Shown here: in pieces, positions 1 through 6,639 of the stretch
How positions within the stretch are numbered: the first letter of the stretch is position 1
How the letters are laid out: each line of letters starts with the position of its first letter
NCBI RefSeq assembly: GCF_030372105.1
Contig: NZ_JAUDBQ010000023.1
Location: 1 to 42,642, forward strand
Direction of reading: 5' to 3'
DNA: 42,642 nt
Source of the DNA: Cellulomonas cellasea
GTDB lineage: Bacteria > Actinomycetota > Actinomycetes > Actinomycetales > Cellulomonadaceae
Notes under the pieces: generated by a model
Told to the model about the DNA's origin: nothing
The model's database searches: none
What the model saw: the letters and a program-made list of their open reading frames with translations, nothing else
Made by a program: the position numbers and the translations under genes

Positions 1-150
1 CGGGTTACCGGCCCGCGCGGGATGCACCGGTGGCCCGCTGGCCTGGGGCCGCGGGCTGTCGGTGGAGGTGGAGTTCGGAAGCGGCCTGAGGGGTCAGGCT
101 GTCCGGGTCGCCAGCAGGAGCCAGCGTCGGCGACGGCCGTGCAGGAACAG

Positions 151-573
151 CTAGAGCTCGATTACCCGTCCGCCCTGCAGGAACTCCTGCACGACGATCG
201 ACGGGCTCTTCAGGTCTTTGAACGGGCTCGTCTTAGCGAGCTCGGTGATCGAGCCGAGGATGTCCGATACCTGGGCGGCTGCGTCTTCCCGGTCGGAGGC
301 CAGGGCGGTGTCGAGGTTGTCGAAGAGTCGCCGGAAGTTCTCGCGGCGCTCGTCGAAGGTCTTATCGAGCGCAGTGAGGAGGAAGTCGCGCTGGACCTGG
401 ATGATCCCGAGCTGCGTCTTCTCCCACGCGCCGATCTCCTGCCGCTTCGTCCTCTCCTGGCGAATGACCGTGACCCACTCGTTGGCGGAGGTCATGACGA
501 GTCGGAACGCGTCGACGGCCATCGCGGGGCTCGGCTTCGGAATGAGGTTGGCGACTTGCTGCGGTGTGCTCAT
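151..573 (-). CDS. hypothetical 140-aa protein, partner of the upstream Gly/Ala-rich membrane protein
   Basis: No function is recognised. The 140-residue product is soluble and mostly charged-helical. Its middle (about residues 35-110) has a helix-rich run including the motif DERRENFRRLFDNLD, followed by SITELAKTSPFKDL near residues 108-121. There is no signal peptide, membrane segment or Cys/His cluster. Its ATG overlaps the TGA of the upstream gene as ATGA, so the two genes are almost certainly co-transcribed and translationally coupled, and the products may act together. I have an impression from memory that proteins with a 'FDERRENF...SPFKDL' pattern occur elsewhere in bacteria beside similar membrane proteins, but I cannot verify this. 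The downstream flank (bases 1-150) shows no gene and no clear terminator. Confidence 0.75.
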   Translation of the reverse strand: MSTPQQVANLIPKPSPAMAVDAFRLVMTSANEWVTVIRQERTKRQEIGAWEKTQLGIIQVQRDFLLTALDKTFDERRENFRRLFDNLDTALASDREDAAAQVSDILGSITELAKTSPFKDLKSPSIVVQEFLQGGRVIEL

Positions 574-1565
574 GCGTACTTCCTCAGGATCTCGACGGAT
601 GCTTCGGTCAGCTCGCCGGAGCGGGGGTCCAGGACCGGGGTGCCCAGCACTTCCTTGACCGCGGTGACGAGTTGGAGGGCACGCAAGAACTCTCGCGCAT
701 GGAGGCTCGGGTCGAAGTCCAGCGACTCAAGCTCGTCGAGGGCGCGCGTTGCGCGTTCGGCGAGGCGTTCCAGGGTCTCGCGGAGCTCTTTGATCCGTCG
801 CTCGACGGCATGCAGCTGATCGACTACGAGCTCGATGCGCTTGATCTCGAGCTCCACAGATGCGGCGAAGCCACGGGCCTTGGTCTTCTGCTTCCCACCC
901 ACCACGCCCATTGTGAAGCCGCCGACGAGAAGTGCGGGCACGACGGTCACCAGGCCCAAGACAGCGCTCCCAGCTGCGACACCTCCGCCGCCGGCTGCGA
1001 TCGAACCGCCGCCGAGCCACGCCAAGGTTGCGCTCTGTGCGGCTGCTCCGCTCAGCGACGAGATCGCTGTCCCGGTTCCCGCTGTCGCGAAGGCGGAGAC
1101 GCCCCATACAGCCGCTGCCTGCGCCGACACGCCCGCGCCGACGGCGCTGACCAGTCCGGTGACGCCGGCGGTGACGTTCCCGGCCGCGGAGACGAACTTC
1201 GGGATGTTCGGAACCCGAATCCGCACCCCATCGACCTTCTTGAAGTTGAGACGCTTGACGAGATGTTCGTTTCGTTCGAGCCAGTCGGCGAGCCGGCTGA
1301 CCGTCTCCGCGTGGACCTGGATCTGATAGGCCCCGTATGCCCGTGCCATTTCCTCTGCCTGGCCCTGCGCGGCGTCGCACCGCGCAATCGCATCGTCGAA
1401 GCTGTGGCCTGCGGCCGTGCGGATGGACTTGCCTCTCACGGCGTCGACGACGCCCTTGGCACCGACGCCGACGGCCGCCAACGCCGCTGCGCCAACCGGT
1501 ACGAGGACCTTGCACCCAGCCTTGCCGATCGTGGGGATGGCTTTCGTTGCGATCTGGACGAACAT
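570..1565 (-). CDS. hypothetical Gly/Ala-rich (glycine-zipper-like) membrane protein
   Basis: Function is unknown. The 331-aa product starts with a short hydrophobic, Ala/Val-rich stretch (about residues 14-40). A charged region follows (about 50-110), then a long Gly/Ala/Ser-rich hydrophobic block (about 125-225) containing GTAISSLSGAAA, ATLAWLGGGS and AAGGGGVAAGSAVLG. That block looks like tightly packed, glycine-zipper-type membrane helices. The C-terminal third (about 230-310) is charged and predicted coiled coil (KRIELVVDQLHAVERRIKELRETLERLAER). The layout fits a membrane-inserting protein with a cytoplasmic coiled-coil tail. A GGAGGAGG sequence lies upstream of the ATG. The stop overlaps the next gene by ATGA. 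Its position at the edge of a restriction cluster suggests, but does not prove, a defence or toxin role. Confidence 0.75.
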   Translation of the reverse strand: MFVQIATKAIPTIGKAGCKVLVPVGAAALAAVGVGAKGVVDAVRGKSIRTAAGHSFDDAIARCDAAQGQAEEMARAYGAYQIQVHAETVSRLADWLERNEHLVKRLNFKKVDGVRIRVPNIPKFVSAAGNVTAGVTGLVSAVGAGVSAQAAAVWGVSAFATAGTGTAISSLSGAAAQSATLAWLGGGSIAAGGGGVAAGSAVLGLVTVVPALLVGGFTMGVVGGKQKTKARGFAASVELEIKRIELVVDQLHAVERRIKELRETLERLAERATRALDELESLDFDPSLHAREFLRALQLVTAVKEVLGTPVLDPRSGELTEASVEILRKYA

Positions 1566-1653
1566 CTCAGGCGCGACCTCCTCCGCTCATCCTGCGGTGG
1601 CCGCGATCATCCCAGGTCAGGGGCTCGGAGCGCGGAGTTGTAGGGGTGACATT

Positions 1654-1668
1654 CGGACTGGCAGTCCG
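1654..1668. promoter_or_regulatory. 15-bp palindrome upstream of the membrane-protein pair
   Basis: CGGACTG and CAGTCCG are perfect 7-bp arms around a single central G. The site lies about 90-100 bases upstream of the membrane-protein start and in the 280-base gap before the plus-strand OGG-fold gene. It could be an operator for either direction. No convincing promoter hexamers are seen beside it. Confidence 0.3.
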
Positions 1669-1845
1669 CTAGTCGGGCGAAACCGTCGGTAGGGACAGCC
1701 CTTCGCCTACTTCAGACCGCGCCACCAACCTCTTCGCCGAGACACCTTCGGCTCGACGACGTCCAACGCATGGTGGAGCCTGAGCCCGGAGTGATTCACC
1801 CATCGATCACGACCGCTGCTGTGACGGATCTGCGACCGTCGAGCC

Positions 1846-2526
1846 ATGCAATCCGCGCCGCATGGTCTTCAGATCCGGCTCTCCGCAGCGCACGCAAGTC
1901 AAGAGGGTTTCCTGCACTCCGCCGCCCAGTGGTCAGCATGGACGGGCCACCTCGACGTGAACGGTCCGCTACTGAGTGCGTTGCCCCCGACGCTGGATCG
2001 GCGTGACGTGGCGCGCCGCGTCGAGCAGCTCGTACCGGACGACGTCACGGGAGCCTTCACCGTCGCGATGATCTGGGGGCACGGGACCACTGGCTACGGC
2101 CCCTATCGCACCGCCCGGGTCCTGACGGCGGAGAAGAAGCCCAAGGGCCACACGGTGGCGCCGAACGTTCGCTCTCGACTGACAGAGTCGGTCGAGGTGG
2201 CAAGAGCCGCCGGGGCTGTAGAGGGATACCGGTTCCTGAACAACAAGCCCGGCAGGATCGCTGGACTGGGACCAGCCTTCTTCACGAAGTGGCTGTACTT
2301 CGTCACCGCAAGAGGGGAAGCGGGCTCGCCGAACGCAGCGCCCGTCCTCGATGCGCTGGTCATCTCGTGGCTGTCCACGTACGCCCAGGTGACCCTGCGC
2401 CCGGGAAGGACCGACGACTACGCGAGATACCTCGAGATCCTTGACAGCTGGGGCGCTCCGCACGGTCTTGCCCCGGCGGAGGTCGAAGAGCGGATCTTCA
2501 TGCTCATCCGCGACGGCGGAGGCTGA
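1846..2526 (+). CDS. OGG-fold (8-oxoguanine DNA glycosylase-like) protein
   Basis: The 226-aa protein resembles the 'OGG-fold protein' family of actinobacteria. Two parts support this: the N-terminal motif WGHGTTGYGPYRTARVL (about residues 77-93), and a helix-hairpin-helix-like segment GRIAGLGPAFFTKWLYF (about 136-152). Lys148 and Asp169 are 21 residues apart (PVLDALVISWL around the Asp). This is close to the Lys/Asp spacing of HhH-GPD DNA glycosylases such as OGG1 (K249/D268), so an active base-excision or base-sensing enzyme is plausible. It lacks the rest of a full-length OGG1. The gene stands alone, between the membrane-protein pair and the type I restriction operon, which suggests a role in recognising damaged or modified DNA in defence. 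Family assignment is from memory of motif patterns; activity is inference. Confidence 0.6.
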   Translation: MQSAPHGLQIRLSAAHASQEGFLHSAAQWSAWTGHLDVNGPLLSALPPTLDRRDVARRVEQLVPDDVTGAFTVAMIWGHGTTGYGPYRTARVLTAEKKPKGHTVAPNVRSRLTESVEVARAAGAVEGYRFLNNKPGRIAGLGPAFFTKWLYFVTARGEAGSPNAAPVLDALVISWLSTYAQVTLRPGRTDDYARYLEILDSWGAPHGLAPAEVEERIFMLIRDGGG

Positions 2527-2795
2527 CATCGCCTCGTCCGACACGACGTCGTGCAACCACCCCACGCTGCAGATGCGGAGCTGGACCCGGCCGGCAGGCT
2601 CCGCCTCCTCACGCGCGGGCAGGCTCAGTTGCAGGTCAGGACGCTACGGGCCTGTCATGGACAGGATCGGCGGCATCCGGCGTTTGTGCTGGTGAGAGCG
2701 CCGCGGTGTGAGCACTCGGGCCGAATTGGTGTGACTCGAATCCGAAACGACCAGCTGCCGTGCAGGTGAGACAGTTGTGTCACCACCCCGCCACT

Positions 2796-2817
2796 GGCCC
2801 TGACTCGGATCAGGGCC
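2796..2817. terminator. 8-bp perfect hairpin in the hsdM upstream region
   Basis: GGCCCTGA and TCAGGGCC are perfect arms around a 6-base loop (CTCGGA). Only a weak T-rich stretch follows, so this may be a terminator or a processing structure. Confidence 0.35.
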
Positions 2818-2830
2818 TTGTAGTGACAGA

Positions 2831-2871
2831 ACCCCCGTGAGGGGCCCGTAAGGGTCTCGAGCGGGGGTTTT
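2831..2871 (+). terminator. intrinsic terminator upstream of hsdM
   Basis: The outer arms ACCCCCG (2831-2837) and CGGGGGT (2862-2868) pair perfectly. They enclose an inner GGGGCCC/GGGTCTC stem with G-T wobbles, and a run of T follows. This is a good intrinsic terminator that insulates the restriction operon from upstream transcription. Confidence 0.65.
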
Positions 2872-2967
2872 CGTCATGTCGGGCCGTCCGCGCAGGCAGA
2901 TGGCCTAGGTGTGGAAGGGCACAGGGCCCCCGACCAATGCCTGTCCGAGGGCTGCCTGGCGCGTCGG

Positions 2968-2973
2968 TAGGCT
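2968..2973 (+). promoter_or_regulatory. -10 element TAGGCT of a leaderless hsdM transcript
   Basis: TAGGCT matches the actinobacterial TANNNT -10 pattern and lies 7 bases before the GTG at 2981. Transcription would then start at or next to the start codon. There is no Shine-Dalgarno sequence, which agrees with leaderless translation. No clear -35 is visible. Confidence 0.5.
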
Positions 2974-2980
2974 CGAGGCC

Positions 2981-4462
2981 GTGATCACAGGCGAGTTGAA
3001 GAGCAAGGTCGACCGTGTCTGGGACGCCTTCTGGTCCGGCGGGATCTCCAACCCGCTGGAGGTGATCGAGCAGATCACCTACCTGCTGTTCATCCGCCGA
3101 CTCGACGACCTGCAGACCGCCGAGGAGAACAAGGCCAACCGCCTCGGCACCCCGGTCGCGCAGCGGTTCTTTCCCGATGGCGACGCCCCGACCGGTGTGC
3201 CGTACGCGCACCTGCGCTGGTCGTACTTCAAGAACCAGGCGCCGCAGACGGCGTTCGACCTGGTGGACAAGCACGTCTTCCCGTTCCTGCGCACGCTGGG
3301 GGCCGACGGCTCGACGTACGCCGGGCACATGGAGGGCGCGCGCCTGACCATCCCGGCGCCGGGTCTGCTGGTCAAGGTCGTCGACCTGCTCAACGACGTG
3401 CCGATGAACCGCCGCGACACCAACGGCGACCTGTACGAGTACATGCTCGGCAAGCTGGCAGCATCGGGGCAGAACGGCCAGTTCCGTACCCCGCGGCACA
3501 TCATCGAGTTGATGGTGCAGCTCATGGCGCCCTCGCCGCAGGACGAGATCTGCGACCCTGCGTGCGGCACGGCAGGCTTCCTCATGGCCGCGAGCGAGTA
3601 CGTGCGCGAGCACCACCCGGCGGTGCTGACCGACGGCGCGCAGCGCAGCCGGTACCACTCGTCGATGTTCCACGGGTACGATTTCGACCGCACCATGCTG
3701 CGCATCGGGAGCATGAACATGCTCATGCACGGCGTCGAGAAGCCGGACATCCGCTACCGCGACTCGCTCTCGGAGGCGGCCGGCGGCGACGAGGGCAAGT
3801 ACTCCCTGATTCTCGCAAACCCGCCGTTCGCCGGGTCGCTCGACTACGAGGCCGTGAGCAAGGACCTGCTCAAGGTCGTCAAGACCAAGAAGACCGAGCT
3901 GTTGTTTCTCGCCCTGTTCCTGCGGCTGCTGCAGCCGGGCGGCCAGGCGGCGGTGATCGTGCCCGACGGGGTCCTGTTCGGCTCATCGACGGCGCACAGG
4001 GCGCTGCGCAAGACGTTGGTCGAGGACCAGAAACTTGATGCCGTGATCAAGTTGCCCTCGGGCGTGTTCCGCCCGTATGCGGGGGTCTCGACGGCGATCC
4101 TCATCTTTACGCGCACCGACTCCGGTGGCACCGACGACGTGTGGTTCTACGACGTGCGCGCCGACGGGTTCTCCCTGGACGACAAGCGCAACCCAGTCGA
4201 GGCAAGTGATCTGCCAGACGTGCTCGCCCGGTGGCCCAAGCGCGCGACGACCGAGCGTGATCGTGCTCGCACCGAGCAGAGTTTCTTGGTCCCTAAGGTC
4301 GAGATCGCGGCCCAGGGTTACGACCTGTCGCTGAACCGGTACAAGGAGACCGTCTACGAGGAAGTCGAGCACCGGAGCCCGGGCGACATCCTGGCCGAGA
4401 TCAAGGTGCTCAACGAGGAGATAGCCAAGGATGTCACTGAGCTGGAGGCGATGCTGCGGTGA
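2981..4462 (+). CDS. hsdM: type I restriction-modification DNA methyltransferase subunit HsdM
   Basis: This is the N6-adenine methyltransferase subunit of a type I system. It acts as M2S to methylate the bipartite target set by HsdS, and as R2M2S to restrict. The GTG at 2981 gives 493 aa beginning MITGELKSKVDRVWDAFW, the usual N-terminal HsdM helical domain (LLFIRRLDDL). SAM-binding motif I is DPACGTAGFL (about residues 190-200) and the catalytic motif IV is NPPF (about 280-283). An open frame extends upstream to 2909, but the TAGGCT element and the conserved N terminus favour 2981. The stop overlaps the hsdS start. All key motifs are intact. Confidence 0.95.
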   Translation: MITGELKSKVDRVWDAFWSGGISNPLEVIEQITYLLFIRRLDDLQTAEENKANRLGTPVAQRFFPDGDAPTGVPYAHLRWSYFKNQAPQTAFDLVDKHVFPFLRTLGADGSTYAGHMEGARLTIPAPGLLVKVVDLLNDVPMNRRDTNGDLYEYMLGKLAASGQNGQFRTPRHIIELMVQLMAPSPQDEICDPACGTAGFLMAASEYVREHHPAVLTDGAQRSRYHSSMFHGYDFDRTMLRIGSMNMLMHGVEKPDIRYRDSLSEAAGGDEGKYSLILANPPFAGSLDYEAVSKDLLKVVKTKKTELLFLALFLRLLQPGGQAAVIVPDGVLFGSSTAHRALRKTLVEDQKLDAVIKLPSGVFRPYAGVSTAILIFTRTDSGGTDDVWFYDVRADGFSLDDKRNPVEASDLPDVLARWPKRATTERDRARTEQSFLVPKVEIAAQGYDLSLNRYKETVYEEVEHRSPGDILAEIKVLNEEIAKDVTELEAMLR

Positions 4463-5640
4463 TGCCAGTAGTGCCCCTAGGTGAGATTGCTGAGATCGTC
4501 TCGGGAGCCACGCCGAAGACGGGTGTCGCCGACTATTGGGGCGGCGACATCGCGTGGGCAACACCTGCGGATCTCAGTAGGCTCGACGGTCCCTACATCT
4601 CTCAGACGCCGCGGCAGATTACCGAGGCCGGAGCGCGTAGTTGTGCGACAACGGTTCTCCCGGCGGGATCGGTCCTCCTGAGCTCTCGTGCACCAATTGG
4701 CCACGTCGCGATCAACACGGTACCGATGGCGACAAACCAAGGTTTCAAGAGCCTGGTACTTGGTCCGCGGGTTCACGCGAAGTTCTTATACTACTGGCTC
4801 AAGTCGAAGACCGAGCATCTTCAGTCCTTGGGTAATGGTGCTACCTTCAAAGAGCTGTCCAAGAAAACAACGGAGCAGATTCAGATTCCGCTGCCGCCGG
4901 TCGAGGAGCAGCGGCGGGTCGCGGCGATCCTTGACCAGGCGGACGTGATCCGCACCAAGCGCCGCCAGGTCCTCGCCCACCTCGACGCCCTAATCCAGTC
5001 GACCTTCCATGCCATGTTCGGAGACCCGACCGGAGATAGTTGGGAACGCGCCGCGCTCGGTGAGGTTGTCGGAAAGATCGACAACGGTACGAGCCCCAAC
5101 TGCGAAGCCCGTCCAGCGGAGCCAGATGAGTGGGGCGTGCTCAAGCTTGGAGCGGTCAGTTACGGTATGTTCCGGCCCGGAGAAAATAAGGCCTACTCGG
5201 GTCAAGTCGGGAGGATGTCGCCGAACGAAGTCCGTGCCGGCGACGTTTTGATGACGCGAAAGAACACGCGAGAGTTGGTGGGTGCCGTCGCGGTTGTGGA
5301 CGATGTTCGCCCGCGCCTACTCTTGCCGGATCTCATCTTCCGGCTCCACCTCGATCAGGAACGCGTCGATTCTCGGTATTTTCAGGCTATGATGATGAAT
5401 GAGCGCGTCCGGCCTGCGGTGCGCGACCTTTCTAGCGGGTCGGCAGCGAGCATGCCAAACATCTCGAAGGCGCGGCTCCGGACGCTGACGATCTGCTTGC
5501 CGCCCATTCAACTCCAGCGTCAGTTCAGCCGCCGAATCATGGAAATCAGAGCCCAGCGCGTCTTGATCGAGCGCGCTCGCGCAGCCGACGACGAGCTCTT
5601 CGCCTCGCTCCAGTCCCGCGCCTTCCGAGGAGAGCTGTAG
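4459..5640 (+). CDS. hsdS: type I restriction system specificity subunit HsdS
   Basis: The 393-aa protein has two target-recognition domains in tandem. TRD1 covers about residues 1-150 (GEIAEIVSGATPKTGVADYW near the start). A long conserved helix follows (PPVEEQRRVAAILDQADVIRTKRR, about 150-180), then TRD2 (about 195-350) and a second conserved helical segment (PPIQLQRQFSRRIMEI, about 352-368). Each TRD reads half of an asymmetric bipartite target, so the system is a standard full-length specificity subunit. Translation may start at the GTG at 4459 (4-base GTGA overlap with hsdM) or the ATG at 4462. Both TRD-coding stretches look less GC-rich than hsdM and hsdR, as expected for exchanged recognition domains. 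The target sequence cannot be read from the protein. Confidence 0.93.
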   Translation: MMPVVPLGEIAEIVSGATPKTGVADYWGGDIAWATPADLSRLDGPYISQTPRQITEAGARSCATTVLPAGSVLLSSRAPIGHVAINTVPMATNQGFKSLVLGPRVHAKFLYYWLKSKTEHLQSLGNGATFKELSKKTTEQIQIPLPPVEEQRRVAAILDQADVIRTKRRQVLAHLDALIQSTFHAMFGDPTGDSWERAALGEVVGKIDNGTSPNCEARPAEPDEWGVLKLGAVSYGMFRPGENKAYSGQVGRMSPNEVRAGDVLMTRKNTRELVGAVAVVDDVRPRLLLPDLIFRLHLDQERVDSRYFQAMMMNERVRPAVRDLSSGSAASMPNISKARLRTLTICLPPIQLQRQFSRRIMEIRAQRVLIERARAADDELFASLQSRAFRGEL

Positions 5641-5642
5641 CC

Positions 5643-6575
5643 GTGTCCGAACTGAACGCGACGGCGCTGGGTATCCCGCAGTGGTGGCAGTTCATGCACC
5701 CGGTGCTTCAAGTTGCCTCGGACGGCAAGGACTGGGCTCGACGGGATCTTTACTCGGCGGCACTCGACCTCGCCGGGGTGTCCGATGAGCTGCGTGCCGT
5801 CCAGTACGAGACATCGGGCAACTTCGCAGCGGAGAACCGGGTCGGCTGGGCGAAGTCGGCTCTGACACGTGCCCGACTTCTGGAGACGGCGCGCCGCGGC
5901 GTCTTCCGCATCACCGATACCGGCCGGGAGTTCCTCGCGAGCCACCCGCGGGGCTTCACGCAGAGCGACCTCCAGGCGCTCCATGCGTGGGACGAGTACG
6001 AGGTCAAGCGTCGTGCGTCTGTCGCCATCGACAACGACGCACCCGTTGCTGCGGCCGACGTGTCGAGCGACCCGGACGAGCTGCTCGACGCAGCCGAGTC
6101 AGCCACCGAGCAGAGCGTCGCTGTCGACTTGCTACAGCGGCTCCGCGATGGTGACTGGCAGTTCTTCGAGCGCACCGTCCGGCGGATGCTGACCGCCATG
6201 GGGTACGGCACGGAGGGGGCCAGGCTGCGCAGCACCCGGTCCGGGGACGGGGGGATCGACGGCGTCATCAACCGCGACGCGCTCGGCCTGGACCGGATCT
6301 ACATCCAGGCCAAGCGCTTCCGCGACGCGTCTGTCGATAGTGACACCGTGCGAACCTTCCTCGGCTCCCTGGACACCCAGAAGGCGAGCTTCGGTGTCTT
6401 CTTCACGACGAGCCGGTTCACGAAAGATGCTGAGGATGCTGCAGACCGGAGCAGCAAGAGCGTCGTGCTCGTCGACGGTCAGGAGCTTGCCAAGCTGATG
6501 ATCCGGTACCGGGTCGGGACACAGGTCCGGCGGACTGTCGAGGTTGTCGAGGTCGACGAGGACTTCTTCGAGTAG
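5643..6575 (+). CDS. mrr: Mrr-like restriction endonuclease (type IV)
   Basis: The 310-aa protein has an N-terminal winged-helix-like domain (about residues 5-95, including ITDTGREFLASHP, typical of Mrr_N). An acidic linker leads to a C-terminal Mrr catalytic domain (about 165-300). The variant PD-(D/E)xK core is visible as GDGGIDGVI (Asp about 202) and IYIQAKRF (Gln-Ala-Lys about 222-224). Mrr enzymes cut methylated DNA or act as stress-triggered nucleases. It starts with GTG two bases after the hsdS stop, so it is translated from the same mRNA. Its presence inside the hsd operon suggests coordinated restriction of unmodified and wrongly modified DNA. How its self-toxicity is avoided with the host methylase is not evident. 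Confidence 0.9.
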   Translation: MSELNATALGIPQWWQFMHPVLQVASDGKDWARRDLYSAALDLAGVSDELRAVQYETSGNFAAENRVGWAKSALTRARLLETARRGVFRITDTGREFLASHPRGFTQSDLQALHAWDEYEVKRRASVAIDNDAPVAAADVSSDPDELLDAAESATEQSVAVDLLQRLRDGDWQFFERTVRRMLTAMGYGTEGARLRSTRSGDGGIDGVINRDALGLDRIYIQAKRFRDASVDSDTVRTFLGSLDTQKASFGVFFTTSRFTKDAEDAADRSSKSVVLVDGQELAKLMIRYRVGTQVRRTVEVVEVDEDFFE

Positions 6576-6639
6576 TCCGCACTTCCACCCCATAGCTCCG
6601 GCATTACGCGTCCTGCTTCTGCAATGCTGCGGGCGACCG

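Larger units (their letters stand above)
2527..2980. other. 454-base intergenic region before hsdM
   Basis: No credible gene is seen. The region holds two hairpins (annotated separately) and ends in the -10 element of hsdM. A stretch near 2728-2745 (gtgactcgaatcc) looks superficially like a tRNA T-arm, but no cloverleaf can be built around it. It may be a degenerate tRNA end or island boundary, which I cannot confirm. Confidence 0.4.

Noticed and set aside
564-1643. Long plus-strand open frame across the membrane-protein gene
   Set aside because: It is antisense to a gene with a sensible hydrophobic pattern and operon overlap; its own product is low-complexity Arg/Gly/Asp with no fold.
2728-2765. 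tRNA gene
   Set aside because: Only a T-arm-like sequence is visible; no anticodon arm or acceptor pairing could be built.
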